The translations under genes and the position numbers were made by a program. From Comamonadaceae bacterium 2PF (GTDB lineage: Bacteria; Pseudomonadota; Gammaproteobacteria; Burkholderiales; Burkholderiaceae_C), in contig SCMV01000008.1 of assembly GCA_005502875.1 (NCBI GenBank), positions 1-64,000 on the forward strand: a DNA stretch of 64,000 nucleotides, read 5' to 3'. Positions 43,695 through 53,525 of the stretch are shown here, one piece after another. The number at the start of each line of letters is the position of its first letter. Position 1 is the first letter of the stretch. The notes under the pieces are model-generated. The model ran no database searches and was not told where the DNA came from. It saw nothing but the letters and a program-made list of their open reading frames with translations.

Positions 43695-45616
43695 GCCTCC
43701 TGCGACGGTCACTCAGGGGGCTGTCGCCAATCGAGGCGCGGATCGACCTGCAGCTGTTGCACGACAGCTGGCGCCACTCACCCGGCTCGCTCATCGGCCA
43801 GTTCGCCGGCCTCATGCTGCTGGGCTGGATGGTGCACGGCTGGCACATGCCGCACTGGCGCTGGGCCGTGCCGGCCTTCGGCCTGCTCATCGTCTGGAGC
43901 GTGGTCGTGCTGCTGGTGCGCGAGTTCAACCGCTTCGGCATCACCGAGTCCGGTTACGGCACCTGGCGCACCCGGCTGCTGACCTGGCACATCCTCGAAG
44001 GATCGCTGTGGGGCCTGATCGCCATCGCCTTGCTCGGCGTGGCCGGCAGCGAGTGGCGCATGACCATCGTGACGGCGGCCATCGTCTACGGCTTCACCAT
44101 CATGCTGGTGACCATCCACGACTGGGCCGTGGCTTTCGCCGGCAGCGTGCCGGTGCTGCTGCTCGTGGCTGGCCGCCTGCTGATGGATGGCAGCGACAGC
44201 TCGCACTTCCTGGCACTGGTGCTGGTGGCCGCCCTGCTGACCTGCATGGGCGTGGCCCTGGGCGTGAACCGCCGCCTGCGCGAGGCCGTGCTGCTGCGCC
44301 ACGAGAACGCCGGCCTGGTGCTGCAGTTGCGCGACGAGATCAACAAGGTGACGCAGGCCAAGGCGCGCGCCGAAGCCGCCGACCGCCAGAAGGGCGAGTT
44401 CTTCGCTGCCGCCAGCCACGACCTGCGCCAGCCCCTGCACGTGATGATGCTGCTGAGCAGCGCGCTCAAACCTGCCATCCAGGGTGCCGAGGGCATGGAC
44501 TTGCTGCGCAAGCTCCAGACCTCGCTGGGCTCGCTGGGCAGCATGTTCGAGAAGATGTTCTTCGTGGCCCGCATCGACGCGCAGCGCGTGGACTACCGCG
44601 CCACCGCCTTGCCCCTGTCCGACCTGTGGCAAAGGCTGGACAGCGAGTTCTCGGTGCTGTGCCAGAGCAAGGGCCTTCGCTGGCACCTCGAGCCCACCAC
44701 CGAATGGGCCCAAGCCGACGATCATGTGCTCGATCGCATCTTGCGCAACCTGCTCAACAACGCCGTGCGCTACACCGAGTCGGGCGAGGTGCGGCTGCGC
44801 GCGCGCAAGCGCGGGCCCTGGGTGATCTGCCAGGTGTGGGACACGGGCGTGGGCATCCCCAAGCAGTACCGCCACCGCATCTTCGACGACTACTTCCAGG
44901 CGCACAACGACGGTCGCCTGAGCAGCGAAGGGCTGGGGCTGGGCCTGGCCGTGGTTCGCCGGCTCAGCATGCTCGGCCCGACTCCGGTGCGCGTGCTGTC
45001 GCGGCCCGGGCTGGGCACCTGCTTCAGCGTGCGGCTGCCGCGACTGGTGCCAGCCACGCCCGCCGAAGCGCTGGACGACACGTCCAGCCCATCCGCCAGA
45101 CTGCACGCGGACCGCGCCCAAAAAACCGAACCTGGCGAGCCTGACGGGCACCCCTCGCTTTCGAGGACCGCTGAGCCCGAGGGGCTGACGCGCAGCGGCC
45201 TTGGCCTGATCCTGCTGATCGAGGACGACCCGCAGGTGCGCGAGAGCACCACCCTCGTGCTGCGCCAGGCCGGTTGGCAGGTGGCCGCTTCAGCCCACCC
45301 CGATGGGGTCATGGCCGAGATGGCGGCCATGCAGGACGACGGCCGCCTCATCGACGGCGAGATGCCCGTGGCCCTGGTCAGCGACCACCGCCTGGGGTTG
45401 GACGTCACCGGCCTGCAGGTGCTGGGGCAATTGCGCTACGAATTCGGCGAAGACCTGCCCGCCCTGTTGCTGACGGGCGAGATGCCCGCCGGCCTGACCG
45501 AGGACGCCGCCGAAGCCGGTGTGCAGCTGGTGAGCAAGCCCATCGACGCCGAGGGCCTGATCGCGCGGCTCACCCAAGCCACCGCCCGCGCCCAGGCCCC
45601 GATGGATGCGGCATGA
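43691..45616 (+). CDS. Hybrid sensor histidine kinase
   Basis: This 641-aa protein starts at GTG 43691, overlapping the response regulator stop. It has about six membrane helices in residues 35-195, a HisKA domain with phospho-accepting His243 in ASHDLRQPLH, and an ATPase domain (ILRNLLNNAVRYTESG as N box, VWDTGVGIPKQYRHRIFDDY as G1/F box, LGLGLAVVRRLS as G2). The C-terminal receiver (510-630) keeps EDDP, the Asp in VSDHRLG, TGE and the Lys in VSKPI. There is no separate sensor domain, so the membrane part is probably the sensor. The receiver may modulate phosphate flow to the NarL-type partner. Confidence 0.92.
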   Translation: MSLLRRSLRGLSPIEARIDLQLLHDSWRHSPGSLIGQFAGLMLLGWMVHGWHMPHWRWAVPAFGLLIVWSVVVLLVREFNRFGITESGYGTWRTRLLTWHILEGSLWGLIAIALLGVAGSEWRMTIVTAAIVYGFTIMLVTIHDWAVAFAGSVPVLLLVAGRLLMDGSDSSHFLALVLVAALLTCMGVALGVNRRLREAVLLRHENAGLVLQLRDEINKVTQAKARAEAADRQKGEFFAAASHDLRQPLHVMMLLSSALKPAIQGAEGMDLLRKLQTSLGSLGSMFEKMFFVARIDAQRVDYRATALPLSDLWQRLDSEFSVLCQSKGLRWHLEPTTEWAQADDHVLDRILRNLLNNAVRYTESGEVRLRARKRGPWVICQVWDTGVGIPKQYRHRIFDDYFQAHNDGRLSSEGLGLGLAVVRRLSMLGPTPVRVLSRPGLGTCFSVRLPRLVPATPAEALDDTSSPSARLHADRAQKTEPGEPDGHPSLSRTAEPEGLTRSGLGLILLIEDDPQVRESTTLVLRQAGWQVAASAHPDGVMAEMAAMQDDGRLIDGEMPVALVSDHRLGLDVTGLQVLGQLRYEFGEDLPALLLTGEMPAGLTEDAAEAGVQLVSKPIDAEGLIARLTQATARAQAPMDAA

Positions 45617-46446
45617 TCTCGGCCATGAACTCTCCATCCATCGACATCGCCTTCATCGGCGGCGGCAACATGGCCACCGCCATCATCGGCGGGCTGTTGC
45701 GCCAGGGCCGCGCCGCCGCCAGCATCCTCGTCATCGACCCGGTGGCCGAGCAGCGCGAGCGCCTGCAAACCTCGCTGGGCGTGCAAACCGCCGCTGGCCC
45801 TGACACCGCCCTGTCGCAAGCGCGCACCGTGGTGTGGGCCGTCAAGCCCCAACAGTTCAAGGAGGCCGCTGCCGCCTGCGCGGCCGAATGCCCCCAGGCC
45901 CTGCACTACAGCGTGATGGCCGGTTTGCGCACCGACGACATGGCTCGCTTGCTGGGCACGCCGCGCATCGTGCGGGCCATGCCCAACACCCCGGCCCTGG
46001 TCGGGCAAGGCGTGACCGGCGTGTTCGCACGCCCCGAGGTGACGGACGAAGAAAAGGCGACCATCACCCAGATGATCGAGCCCACCGGCCAGCACGTGTG
46101 GGTCGAACGAGAAGCCGACCTCGACGCCGTGACCGCGCTGTCGGGCTCGGGCCCGGCCTACGTGTTCTATTTCATCGAGGCCATGGTGCAAGCCGCTGAG
46201 GACATGGGGCTGAGCGCGCAACAGGGCCGCCAATTGGCGCTGGCCACCTTCGGCGGGGCCACGTCGCTGGCGGCACAGTCGGCCGACAGCCCGGCCACGC
46301 TGCGTGAACGGGTGACGTCCAAAGGCGGCACGACGCACGCGGCGCTGACATCGATGGAAGCGGCGGGCGTCAAGGCGGCGTTCGTGGCCGCGATGCGTGC
46401 GGCCCAACGCCGCGCCGGCGAGTTGGGCGACGAGTTCGGACGCTGA
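45613..46446 (+). CDS. proC: Pyrroline-5-carboxylate reductase
   Basis: ProC makes proline from pyrroline-5-carboxylate with NAD(P)H. The 277-aa protein has the Rossmann motif IAFIGGGNMATAIIGGLLRQ, WAVKPQQFKE, RIVRAMPNTPALVGQGVTGV and the signature TALSGSGPAYVFYFIEAMVQ near the dimer interface, closing with RERVTSKGGTTHAALTSMEA. ATG 45613 overlaps the kinase stop (ATGA); the second in-frame ATG at 45625 gives a start closer to the family and is equally plausible. Confidence 0.95.
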   Translation: MISAMNSPSIDIAFIGGGNMATAIIGGLLRQGRAAASILVIDPVAEQRERLQTSLGVQTAAGPDTALSQARTVVWAVKPQQFKEAAAACAAECPQALHYSVMAGLRTDDMARLLGTPRIVRAMPNTPALVGQGVTGVFARPEVTDEEKATITQMIEPTGQHVWVEREADLDAVTALSGSGPAYVFYFIEAMVQAAEDMGLSAQQGRQLALATFGGATSLAAQSADSPATLRERVTSKGGTTHAALTSMEAAGVKAAFVAAMRAAQRRAGELGDEFGR

Positions 46447-46457
46447 AGTTCGGGCGC

Positions 46458-47342
46458 TCAGCGGCTCGCCAAGGCTGCGTCCAGCGCCACGCCCAGCCAC
46501 ACCGTCATCCCCAGCCAATGGTTCAGGCGAAAGGCCTGGAAACACGCCATGCGCTCGCGGTGGCGGATCAGCTTGAAGTGCCACAGCGCCTGGGCGGCGG
46601 CCAGCAGCAAAGAGGCGTTGAACACACCGCCACGGCCGAAGGCCTGGCCAGCCTGCCACCAGCACGCCAGGCAGGTGGCATAAAACGCCATCACACCGGC
46701 CACGTCGAAGCGACCCAGCGTGATCGCCGAGGTGCGCATGCCGATCTTGAGGTCGTCGTTGCGGTCGACCATGGCGTACTCGGTGTCGTAGGCCAGCACC
46801 CAGGCCAGGTTGCCCAGCACGATCCACCAAACGGCGGTCGGCACGCTGCCTTGCACGGCCGTGAAGGCCATGGGGATGCCGAAGCTGAAGGCCACGCCCA
46901 GCACGGCCTGCGGCATCGAGAAAAAGCGCTTGGTGAAGGGGTAGACGATGGTCACCGCCAGGGCGCCAAAGGACATGGCGATGGTGGGCCAGTTGGTGGT
47001 CAGCACCAGCGCGAAGGCGATGAGCGCCAGCGCCGCGCCCACGGCCAACGACTCTTTGACCGAGATGCGCCCGCTGGTGACGGGGCGCTGCGCCGTGCGC
47101 TCGACGTGGCGATCGAAGTCGCGGTCGGCCACGTCGTTGACGGCGCAACCGGCGCTGCGCATGAGGATGGTGCCCAGCGTGAAAACGGCCAGCAGGTGCC
47201 AGCCGGGAAAGCCGCCCGCCGCCAGCCACAGCGCCATCCAGGTGGGCCACAGCAGCAGCAACCAGCCCTGAGGGCGGTTCCAGCGGATCAGGTCGAGGTA
47301 CAGCGAGCCGCGCTCGCGCCAGGTCAGGGTGCTCGTGTTCAC
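46458..47342 (-). CDS. ubiA: 4-hydroxybenzoate polyprenyltransferase
   Basis: UbiA attaches the polyprenyl tail to 4-hydroxybenzoate in ubiquinone synthesis. The 294-aa membrane protein has eight or nine predicted helices and both Asp-rich motifs: [20 protein letters not shown] (first) and [20 protein letters not shown] (second). The start is GTG 47342, giving [13 protein letters not shown]; no ATG fits. The gene begins 7 bp after the stop of the efflux outer-membrane gene, so it could be cotranscribed with the pump. It is convergent with proC, 11 bp apart. Confidence 0.93.
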   Translation of the reverse strand: MNTSTLTWRERGSLYLDLIRWNRPQGWLLLLWPTWMALWLAAGGFPGWHLLAVFTLGTILMRSAGCAVNDVADRDFDRHVERTAQRPVTSGRISVKESLAVGAALALIAFALVLTTNWPTIAMSFGALAVTIVYPFTKRFFSMPQAVLGVAFSFGIPMAFTAVQGSVPTAVWWIVLGNLAWVLAYDTEYAMVDRNDDLKIGMRTSAITLGRFDVAGVMAFYATCLACWWQAGQAFGRGGVFNASLLLAAAQALWHFKLIRHRERMACFQAFRLNHWLGMTVWLGVALDAALASR

Positions 47343-47349
47343 GCCGAGA

Positions 47350-49011
47350 TTATCGGGCGGCCGCCTCGCCCTGCGCCACTTGCGCCGCAGGCTGTGCGCC
47401 CGAGGGTTCGGCACGCTTGGCCTGGCCCTGCCCTTCCACCCAGCCGCCACCCAGCGCCTTGTAGACGCCGATGTGCGCCTGCTGGCGCGCCAGCTGGGCC
47501 TGGATGTGGGCCTGCTGCGCCGCGAACAGCGCACGCTGGGCGTCGAGCAAATCGAGCTGGCTGGCCACACCGGTGTCGTAGCGCAAGGTCGACAGGCTCA
47601 GGCGGGCCGCTTCGGCCTGGGCTTGCGCCAGTTGGGCCTCGGCCTGCTCGGCGTAGGTCTGGCGGGCCACCAGCGCATCGGCGACTTCCTTGAAGGCCGA
47701 CTGGATGGCCTTGTCGTACTGGGCGATGGCGATGTCGCGACGGGCCACGGCGGCGTCCACGCCAGCGGCGGTGCGGCCGGCGTCGAAGATGGGCGCCAGC
47801 AACGATCCGCCAAAACTCCAGGCGAAGCGGCCGTCGGTGAACAGGTCGCTCAGGGAGTTGCTCACGGCGCCGGCACTCGCCGTCAGGCTGATGCGCGGGA
47901 AGCGCGCGGCGCGGGCCGCACCGATGTTGGCGTTGGCCGAGATCAGCGACTGCTCGGCCTGGGCCACGTCGGGGCGCTGCAGCAGCACCTCGGAGGACAG
48001 GCCCACGGGCAACTCGCTCAGGCCGGGCCACAGGCTGGCTTCGACGAACTGCTCGGCGGCCTTGCCGCGCGTCGGCCGCGTGTCAGCGCGCGCGCCTGAC
48101 GCAGCCGGCGCGGCGCTCGCAGCGGCTTTGGCCAGCGACTCGGGCGCAGGCGGCAGCCATTCGGCGGGCACGGGCTTGCCCACCAGCACGGCCAGCGACT
48201 GCTGGTCTTGCGCGAGCTGGCGCTGCGCCTGGGCGCGTGCCACGCGGGCGCCTTCGACCTGGGACTGCGACGAACGCAGGTCCAGCTCGTTGAGCACACC
48301 GTTGTCGTACTTGAGTTGCGAGAGCTTGAGCGCGTCCTGGCGGGTCTGCAGCGTTTGTTCGGCCAGCGCAAGCGACCAGCGGTCGGCCCAAACCGTGTAG
48401 TACGCGTTGGCCACGGCGGCCACCAGGCTGATGTGGGCGGCGCGGCGGGCTTCTTCGGAGGCCAGCACCTGGGCCGACGCGGCCTCGGTCAGCGAGCGCA
48501 CGCGGCCGAACAGGTCGAGCTCGAACGAGGGGATGACCAGGCCACCGGTGACCTGGGTGCCCAAGGCATAAGGCGGCTGGGTGGACGGCTGGCGGGTGCC
48601 GCTGATGCTGGCGTTGACATTGGGCACGCGGTCGGCAGCCTGGATCTGGTAGGCCGCACGCTGCGCCTCGATGGTCAGGATGGCCACGCGCAGGTCGCGG
48701 TTGTTGGCCAGGGCTTCGCAGATCAGGGACTGCAGGCGCGGGTCAGGGAAGTACTCGCGCCAGGGCACGGCGGCGATGTCTGTGGCCGGGGCTTGCGCCT
48801 GGGCACCCGGTGCAGTCGCTGCCTGCGAGGCAGCAGCAGCCTGGGGCAATGCGGTCGGGACCGGCAGCTCGGGCCGCTGGTAGGTGGGCGCCAGCGAGCA
48901 CCCCGCCAGCGCCAGCACGGCCGCAGCACTGATCAGTCGACGAGCTGGCAAGCGCTCGAAAAACGAAGCGACAGAAACGGTGGGCGCCACGGGCACCAAG
49001 GACTCACGCAT
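47350..49011 (-). CDS. Efflux outer-membrane lipoprotein (OprM/NodT family)
   Basis: This 553-aa protein is the outer-membrane channel of a tripartite pump. It has a signal peptide with lipobox LAGC (Cys37), [14 protein letters not shown] right after it, and the paired TolC-type repeats with [20 protein letters not shown] and its second-half equivalent [23 protein letters not shown]-like [14 protein letters not shown] small insert rich in Ala (residues 310-340) lies between the repeats. ATG 49011 lies 8 bp inside the end of the RND gene. Confidence 0.92.
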   Translation of the reverse strand: MRESLVPVAPTVSVASFFERLPARRLISAAAVLALAGCSLAPTYQRPELPVPTALPQAAAASQAATAPGAQAQAPATDIAAVPWREYFPDPRLQSLICEALANNRDLRVAILTIEAQRAAYQIQAADRVPNVNASISGTRQPSTQPPYALGTQVTGGLVIPSFELDLFGRVRSLTEAASAQVLASEEARRAAHISLVAAVANAYYTVWADRWSLALAEQTLQTRQDALKLSQLKYDNGVLNELDLRSSQSQVEGARVARAQAQRQLAQDQQSLAVLVGKPVPAEWLPPAPESLAKAAASAAPAASGARADTRPTRGKAAEQFVEASLWPGLSELPVGLSSEVLLQRPDVAQAEQSLISANANIGAARAARFPRISLTASAGAVSNSLSDLFTDGRFAWSFGGSLLAPIFDAGRTAAGVDAAVARRDIAIAQYDKAIQSAFKEVADALVARQTYAEQAEAQLAQAQAEAARLSLSTLRYDTGVASQLDLLDAQRALFAAQQAHIQAQLARQQAHIGVYKALGGGWVEGQGQAKRAEPSGAQPAAQVAQGEAAAR

Positions 49012-52000
49012 GGTTGGACTCCAGGTCAGCGGCGTCTTTCGACACGGGCTTGCCAGGGAAAAATCGACGGATGACCACAAAGAATACCGGCACGAAGAGC
49101 ACGGCCAGCACCGTGGCGGAAATCATGCCGCTCATCACGCCGGTGCCGATGGCGCGCTGGGCGGCCGAGCCGGCGCCGTTGGCCAGCACCAGGGGCAGCA
49201 CGCCCAGGATGAAGGCCAGCGAGGTCATGATGATGGGACGGAAACGCAGGTGGCAGGCCTGCAGCGTGGCCTCGAACAGGTCCATGCCTTTTTCCTGCAG
49301 CTCCTTGGCGAACTCGATGATCAGGATGGCGTTCTTGGCCGACAGGCCCATCACGGTGATGAGGCCGACCTTGAAGTACACGTCATTGGGCATGGCGCCC
49401 ATCAGCGCCCCGACCAGCGCCCCGAAGATGCCCAGCGGCACCACCAGCAGCACGGCCATCGGGATGGACCAGCTTTCGTACAGCGCGGCCAGGCACAGGA
49501 ACACCGCCAGCAGCGAGAAGGCCAGCAGCATCGTGGCCTGCGAGCCCGAGAGCTTTTCTTCGCGCGACAGGCCCGTCCACTCGATGCCGATGCCCGGTGG
49601 CAGCTGCTGCGCGATCTTCTCGATCTCGGCCATGGCCTGGCCGGTGGAATAGCCCGCCGCCGCGTCACCCGAGATGCGCATGGCCGGGTAGCCGTTGTAG
49701 CGCACCGCCTGCATCTGCCCCTTGATCCAGCGCGTGCTGGCAAAGGCCGACAGGGGCACGCTCTGGCCACTGCCATTGACCACGTTGATCTGCAGGATCT
49801 GCTCGGGCTGCATGCGGTCCTTCGCGTCGGCCTGCACCACCACGCGCTGCATGCGCCCGGCATTGGGGAAGTCGTTGACGTAGGCCGAACCGAGCGAGGA
49901 GCCCAGCGCGGTGCTGATGGCGTCAAAGCCCACGCCCAACGCTGCGGCCTTGTCGCGGTCGATGTCGACCTGCAGCTGAGGTGCGTCTTCCAGGCCATCG
50001 GGGCGCACGCCGGTGAGCACCGGGTTCTTCATGGCCATGCCCAGCACCTGGTTGCGCGCAGCCAGCAAGGCGTCAGGGCCCAGGCCGGCGCGGTCCTGGA
50101 TGCGCACGGCAAAACCGGTGGCGTTGCCGAGCTCGCGGATGGCCGGAGGGTTCAGCGGGAAGATGAAGGCATCGCGGATGCTGCCCAGGCCCGCGAAGGC
50201 ACGCCCCACCAGCGCCTGCGCCGAGTTCTCGGCACCGGGCCGCTCGTGCCAGTCTTTCAAGGTGACGAAGCCCAAGGCCGCGTTCTGGCCCGTGCCCGAG
50301 AAGCTGAAGCCCACCACGCCGACGATGGACTTGACCTGCGGCTGCTTGAGGAACCAGTCCTCGACCTGCTTGACCACCTCTTCCGTGCGGTTGCTGGTCG
50401 CGCCCGGCGGCAGCTGGATGTTGACGATCAGGTTGCCCTGGTCTTCGCTGGGCAGGAAGGACGAGGGCATGCGCACGTACAACCAGCCCACCACCGCGAT
50501 GAGGGCGACGTAGATCAGCAGCACGCGGCCACCCCGGTGCACCAACTTGCCAGCCCAGCTTTCGTAGCCGTGCGTGGTCGACTTGAAGAAGCGGTTGAAC
50601 CAGCCGAAGAAGCCGCGCTTTTCGTGGTGGTCATCGGCCACCGGCTTGAGCAGCGTGGCGCACAAGGCGGGCGTCAGCGACAGGGCCAGGAAAGCCGAGA
50701 ACAGCATCGAGGCCACCATCGACAGCGAGAACTGCCGGTAGATGTTGCCCACCGAGCCCGAGAAGAAGGCCATCGGGATGAAGACCGAGACCAGCACCAC
50801 CGTGATGCCCACGATGGCGCCGCTGATCTGGCCCATGGCCTTGCGCGTGGCGGCCAGCGGGCTCAAGCCCTCTTCCACCATGATGCGCTCGACGTTCTCG
50901 ACCACCACGATGGCGTCGTCCACCAGGATGCCGATCGCCAGCACCATGCCGAACATGGTCAGCACGTTGATCGAAAAACCCATCACCGACATCACCCCGA
51001 AGGTGCCCAGCAGCGCCACGGGCACCACCAGTGTCGGGATCAGCGTGTAGCGGATGTTCTGCAGGAACAGGTACATCACGAGGAAGACCAGCACCACGGC
51101 TTCGATGAGGGTGTGCACCACCTGCTCGATCGAGATGGCGATGAAACCCGAGGTGTCGTAGGGCACGGAGTAGTCCACGCCCGAAGGGAAGTAGCGGCGC
51201 AGCTCGTCGAGCCGCGTGCGCACCGCTTCGGCGGTGGCCAGGGCATTGCCGGAGGGCGACAGCTGCAGGCCGATGCCCACCGATTGTTTGCCGTTCAGGC
51301 GCGCATAGGTGCCGTAGGTCTGGGCACCCAACTCGATGCGGGCGACGTCCTTGAGGCGCACCGTGGCGCCATCGGCCTTGGCGCGCAGCACGATGTTGCC
51401 GAACTGCTCGACCTTGGTGAACTGCCCGCTGACCACGACCGTGGCCGACATGGTCTGGTCGATCAGGTTGGGGCGCTCGCCGATGCCGCCAGCGGGCACC
51501 AGCGCGTTCTGTGCGCGGATGGCGGCGTTGACGTCGGCCACGCTCAAACCGAACGACACCAGCTTGGCCGGGTCCACCCAGATGCGCATGGCGCGCTCGG
51601 TACCGAACAGCTGCGCCTGGCCGATGCCAGGCACGCGCTGCATCTCGGGCACGACGTTGCGCGAAGCGTAGTCACCCAGCGCGATGGGGTCGTAGTCCGG
51701 GTTGGTCGACGACAGCATCACGAACATCAGGAAGTTGCTGCGCGACTTGTCGACCTTGACGCCCTGCTGCGTCACCGCCGAGGGCAGGCGCGGCGTGGCC
51801 CGCGAGAGGCGGTTCTGCACCTCGACCTGGGCCAGGTCGATGTTGGTGCCGGTCTCGAAGGTGACGGTGATCTGCGCCGTGCCGTTGGCCTGGCTGACCG
51901 ACTCCATGTAGGCCAGGCCAGGCGCGCCGTTGAGCTCCTGCTCGATCACGCTGACAACAGAATCATCCAGCGTGCGGGCCGAGGCACCGGGGTAGGTGGC

Positions 52001-52138
52001 GCTGATGACCACGGCCGGCGGCGCCACGTTGGGGTACTGCGCAATCGGCAGCTGCGTGATCGCCACGCCGCCGAAGACGAGGATGAACAGCGCGATCACC
52101 CACGCGAAGATGGGGCGCTCGATGAAGAAACGTGCCAT
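49004..52138 (-). CDS. RND multidrug efflux transporter (AcrB/MexB type)
   Basis: This 1044-aa protein is a hydrophobe/amphiphile efflux RND pump of the inner membrane, using proton flow to expel drugs and biocides. It has MARFFIERPIFAWVIALFIL at the start, 12 membrane helices, the proton-relay Asp pair in GILVDDAIVVVENVERIMVE, and GIMSGMI-like ATVLAVLFVPVFFVVIRRFF at the end. The length equals that of AcrB/MexB. It lies 13 bp after the adaptor gene and overlaps the outer-membrane gene by 8 bp, so the pump is one operon. Substrates cannot be inferred. Confidence 0.95.
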   Translation of the reverse strand: MARFFIERPIFAWVIALFILVFGGVAITQLPIAQYPNVAPPAVVISATYPGASARTLDDSVVSVIEQELNGAPGLAYMESVSQANGTAQITVTFETGTNIDLAQVEVQNRLSRATPRLPSAVTQQGVKVDKSRSNFLMFVMLSSTNPDYDPIALGDYASRNVVPEMQRVPGIGQAQLFGTERAMRIWVDPAKLVSFGLSVADVNAAIRAQNALVPAGGIGERPNLIDQTMSATVVVSGQFTKVEQFGNIVLRAKADGATVRLKDVARIELGAQTYGTYARLNGKQSVGIGLQLSPSGNALATAEAVRTRLDELRRYFPSGVDYSVPYDTSGFIAISIEQVVHTLIEAVVLVFLVMYLFLQNIRYTLIPTLVVPVALLGTFGVMSVMGFSINVLTMFGMVLAIGILVDDAIVVVENVERIMVEEGLSPLAATRKAMGQISGAIVGITVVLVSVFIPMAFFSGSVGNIYRQFSLSMVASMLFSAFLALSLTPALCATLLKPVADDHHEKRGFFGWFNRFFKSTTHGYESWAGKLVHRGGRVLLIYVALIAVVGWLYVRMPSSFLPSEDQGNLIVNIQLPPGATSNRTEEVVKQVEDWFLKQPQVKSIVGVVGFSFSGTGQNAALGFVTLKDWHERPGAENSAQALVGRAFAGLGSIRDAFIFPLNPPAIRELGNATGFAVRIQDRAGLGPDALLAARNQVLGMAMKNPVLTGVRPDGLEDAPQLQVDIDRDKAAALGVGFDAISTALGSSLGSAYVNDFPNAGRMQRVVVQADAKDRMQPEQILQINVVNGSGQSVPLSAFASTRWIKGQMQAVRYNGYPAMRISGDAAAGYSTGQAMAEIEKIAQQLPPGIGIEWTGLSREEKLSGSQATMLLAFSLLAVFLCLAALYESWSIPMAVLLVVPLGIFGALVGALMGAMPNDVYFKVGLITVMGLSAKNAILIIEFAKELQEKGMDLFEATLQACHLRFRPIIMTSLAFILGVLPLVLANGAGSAAQRAIGTGVMSGMISATVLAVLFVPVFFVVIRRFFPGKPVSKDAADLESNHA

Positions 52139-52151
52139 GCGGGGCCCCCGT

Positions 52152-53429
52152 TCAGCGAGAGGCGGCTGCGGCAGGAGACGGCGCAGCAGGAGCCGGGGCG
52201 GAGGCTGCCGAAGCTGCCGAAGCCGAGTCAACACCTTCGGCACCCGCACCACCGCCCATGCCGGCGCTCACCGGCGGCGCCTGCCACGGCACCGCCTTCA
52301 CGGGGCCCTTGCCGCCGGCCATCATGAACTTCTGAAAGCCGTCGACCATGACTTGCTCACCGGCTTGCAGGCCACCGAGCACGACCCACTGGTTGCCGCG
52401 CGCACCCCCGAGCTTGACGGGGCGAGGCGCGACAGAGCCGTCCTGCGCCACCACCAGCACCGTGTCGGCCTGGGCGCCGCGTGTGACGGCCTGCTGCGGC
52501 AGCAGCACGCCGCCATCGACCTGCGCCTGCTCCAGGCGCACGCGCACGTACATGCCGGGCAGCAGCAGGCCTTGCGGGTTGGGCAGCTCAGCGCGCAGCG
52601 ACACCTGGCCCGAGGTGCTGTCCACGCTCAGGTCGGCAAACAGCAGTCGGCCGGGCAGCGGGTACTCGCGGCCATCGTCGAGCACCACGCGCACCTCGGC
52701 GGCGTTGGCACCTGCCTTCTTGAGCGCACCGGCCTGCAAGGCCTGGCGCAGCTTGAGCACCTCGGTGGCCGACTGCGTGAAGTTCACGTACAGCGGGTGC
52801 ACCTGCTGGATCAAAGCCAGTTGCGTGACCTCGCCCTGCCCCACCAACGCGCCTTCGGTGACCAGGGCACGGCCGATGCGACCCGAGATGGGCGCCGTGA
52901 CGCTGGCGTAGCCCAGGTTGATGCGCGCGGTCTGCAGCGCGGCTTTGGCGGCGGCGACGTCGGCCTGGGCGGCGCGCTGGCTCACCTGGGCGTTGAGGAA
53001 CTCCTGAGGGCTGATGGCCTTGGCGGCCTGCAGCGGCTCGTAGCGCTGCACCAGGGCGGTGGTCTGGGCCAGGTTGGCTTCGGCGCGGGCCAGCGTGGCC
53101 TGGGCGCTTTCGACCGTGGCCTGGTAGGTGGCCGCATCGATCTGGAACAGGGGCTGACCGGCCTTGACGTCGGCGCCTTCGGTGAACAGGCGTTTTTGCA
53201 GGATGCCGGCCACGCGTGCGCGGACCTGGGCGGTGCGCAGGGCTTCGAGGCGGCCCGGCAGCTCGGCCATCAGGGGCACTTCACCAGGTTGCACGGTGAC
53301 CACGCCAACCGGCAGCGCAGGTGGCGCGGAACCGGCAGCGGCCTGCTGACCGCCCTCCTGCTTGCCGCAAGCCGAAAACAAAGCGGCTGCAGCCACCAGA
53401 GACACCCACATGCCCAAACGTCGCGTCAT
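52152..53429 (-). CDS. RND efflux periplasmic adaptor (AcrA/MexA type)
   Basis: This 425-aa lipoprotein has lipobox FSAC (Cys21), the adaptor barrel and lipoyl segments (VRARVAGILQKRLFTEGADV, AGQPLFQIDAATYQATVESA), a hairpin (residues 85-155) and the INLGYASVTAPISGRIGRAL segment. The C-terminal part, after about residue 375, is an unusual Ala/Pro/Ser-rich tail (SAASAASAPAPAAPSPAAAA). GAGGTGACC precedes ATG 53429. It links the pump to the channel and is the first gene of the operon. Confidence 0.94.
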   Translation of the reverse strand: MTRRLGMWVSLVAAAALFSACGKQEGGQQAAAGSAPPALPVGVVTVQPGEVPLMAELPGRLEALRTAQVRARVAGILQKRLFTEGADVKAGQPLFQIDAATYQATVESAQATLARAEANLAQTTALVQRYEPLQAAKAISPQEFLNAQVSQRAAQADVAAAKAALQTARINLGYASVTAPISGRIGRALVTEGALVGQGEVTQLALIQQVHPLYVNFTQSATEVLKLRQALQAGALKKAGANAAEVRVVLDDGREYPLPGRLLFADLSVDSTSGQVSLRAELPNPQGLLLPGMYVRVRLEQAQVDGGVLLPQQAVTRGAQADTVLVVAQDGSVAPRPVKLGGARGNQWVVLGGLQAGEQVMVDGFQKFMMAGGKGPVKAVPWQAPPVSAGMGGGAGAEGVDSASAASAASAPAPAAPSPAAAASR

Positions 53430-53440
53430 GGTCACCTCGA

Positions 53441-53462
53441 CAATTACTTGCCTAGTCAATTG
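53441..53462. promoter_or_regulatory. Possible operator before the efflux operon
   Basis: CAATTACTTGCCTAGTCAAT (and TG after it) contains an imperfect dyad with half-sites AATTACT and AGTCAAT around CTTGCCT-like centre, 12-33 bp before the adaptor start. Such AT-rich dyads often bind MarR or TetR repressors; no regulator gene is adjacent. Confidence 0.35.
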
Positions 53463-53525
53463 TTAGCCTGCCAATGTACCCACAAATGGCAGAGGGTTCG
53501 TGAAAGCTGGCGGAAAAACCCCGCC

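Noticed and set aside
48884-52327. A plus-strand open frame of 1147 codons opposite the RND pump gene
   Set aside because: It is exactly antisense to the RND transporter, has a His/Gln/Arg-rich composition typical of reversed GC-rich codons, and shows no family motif.
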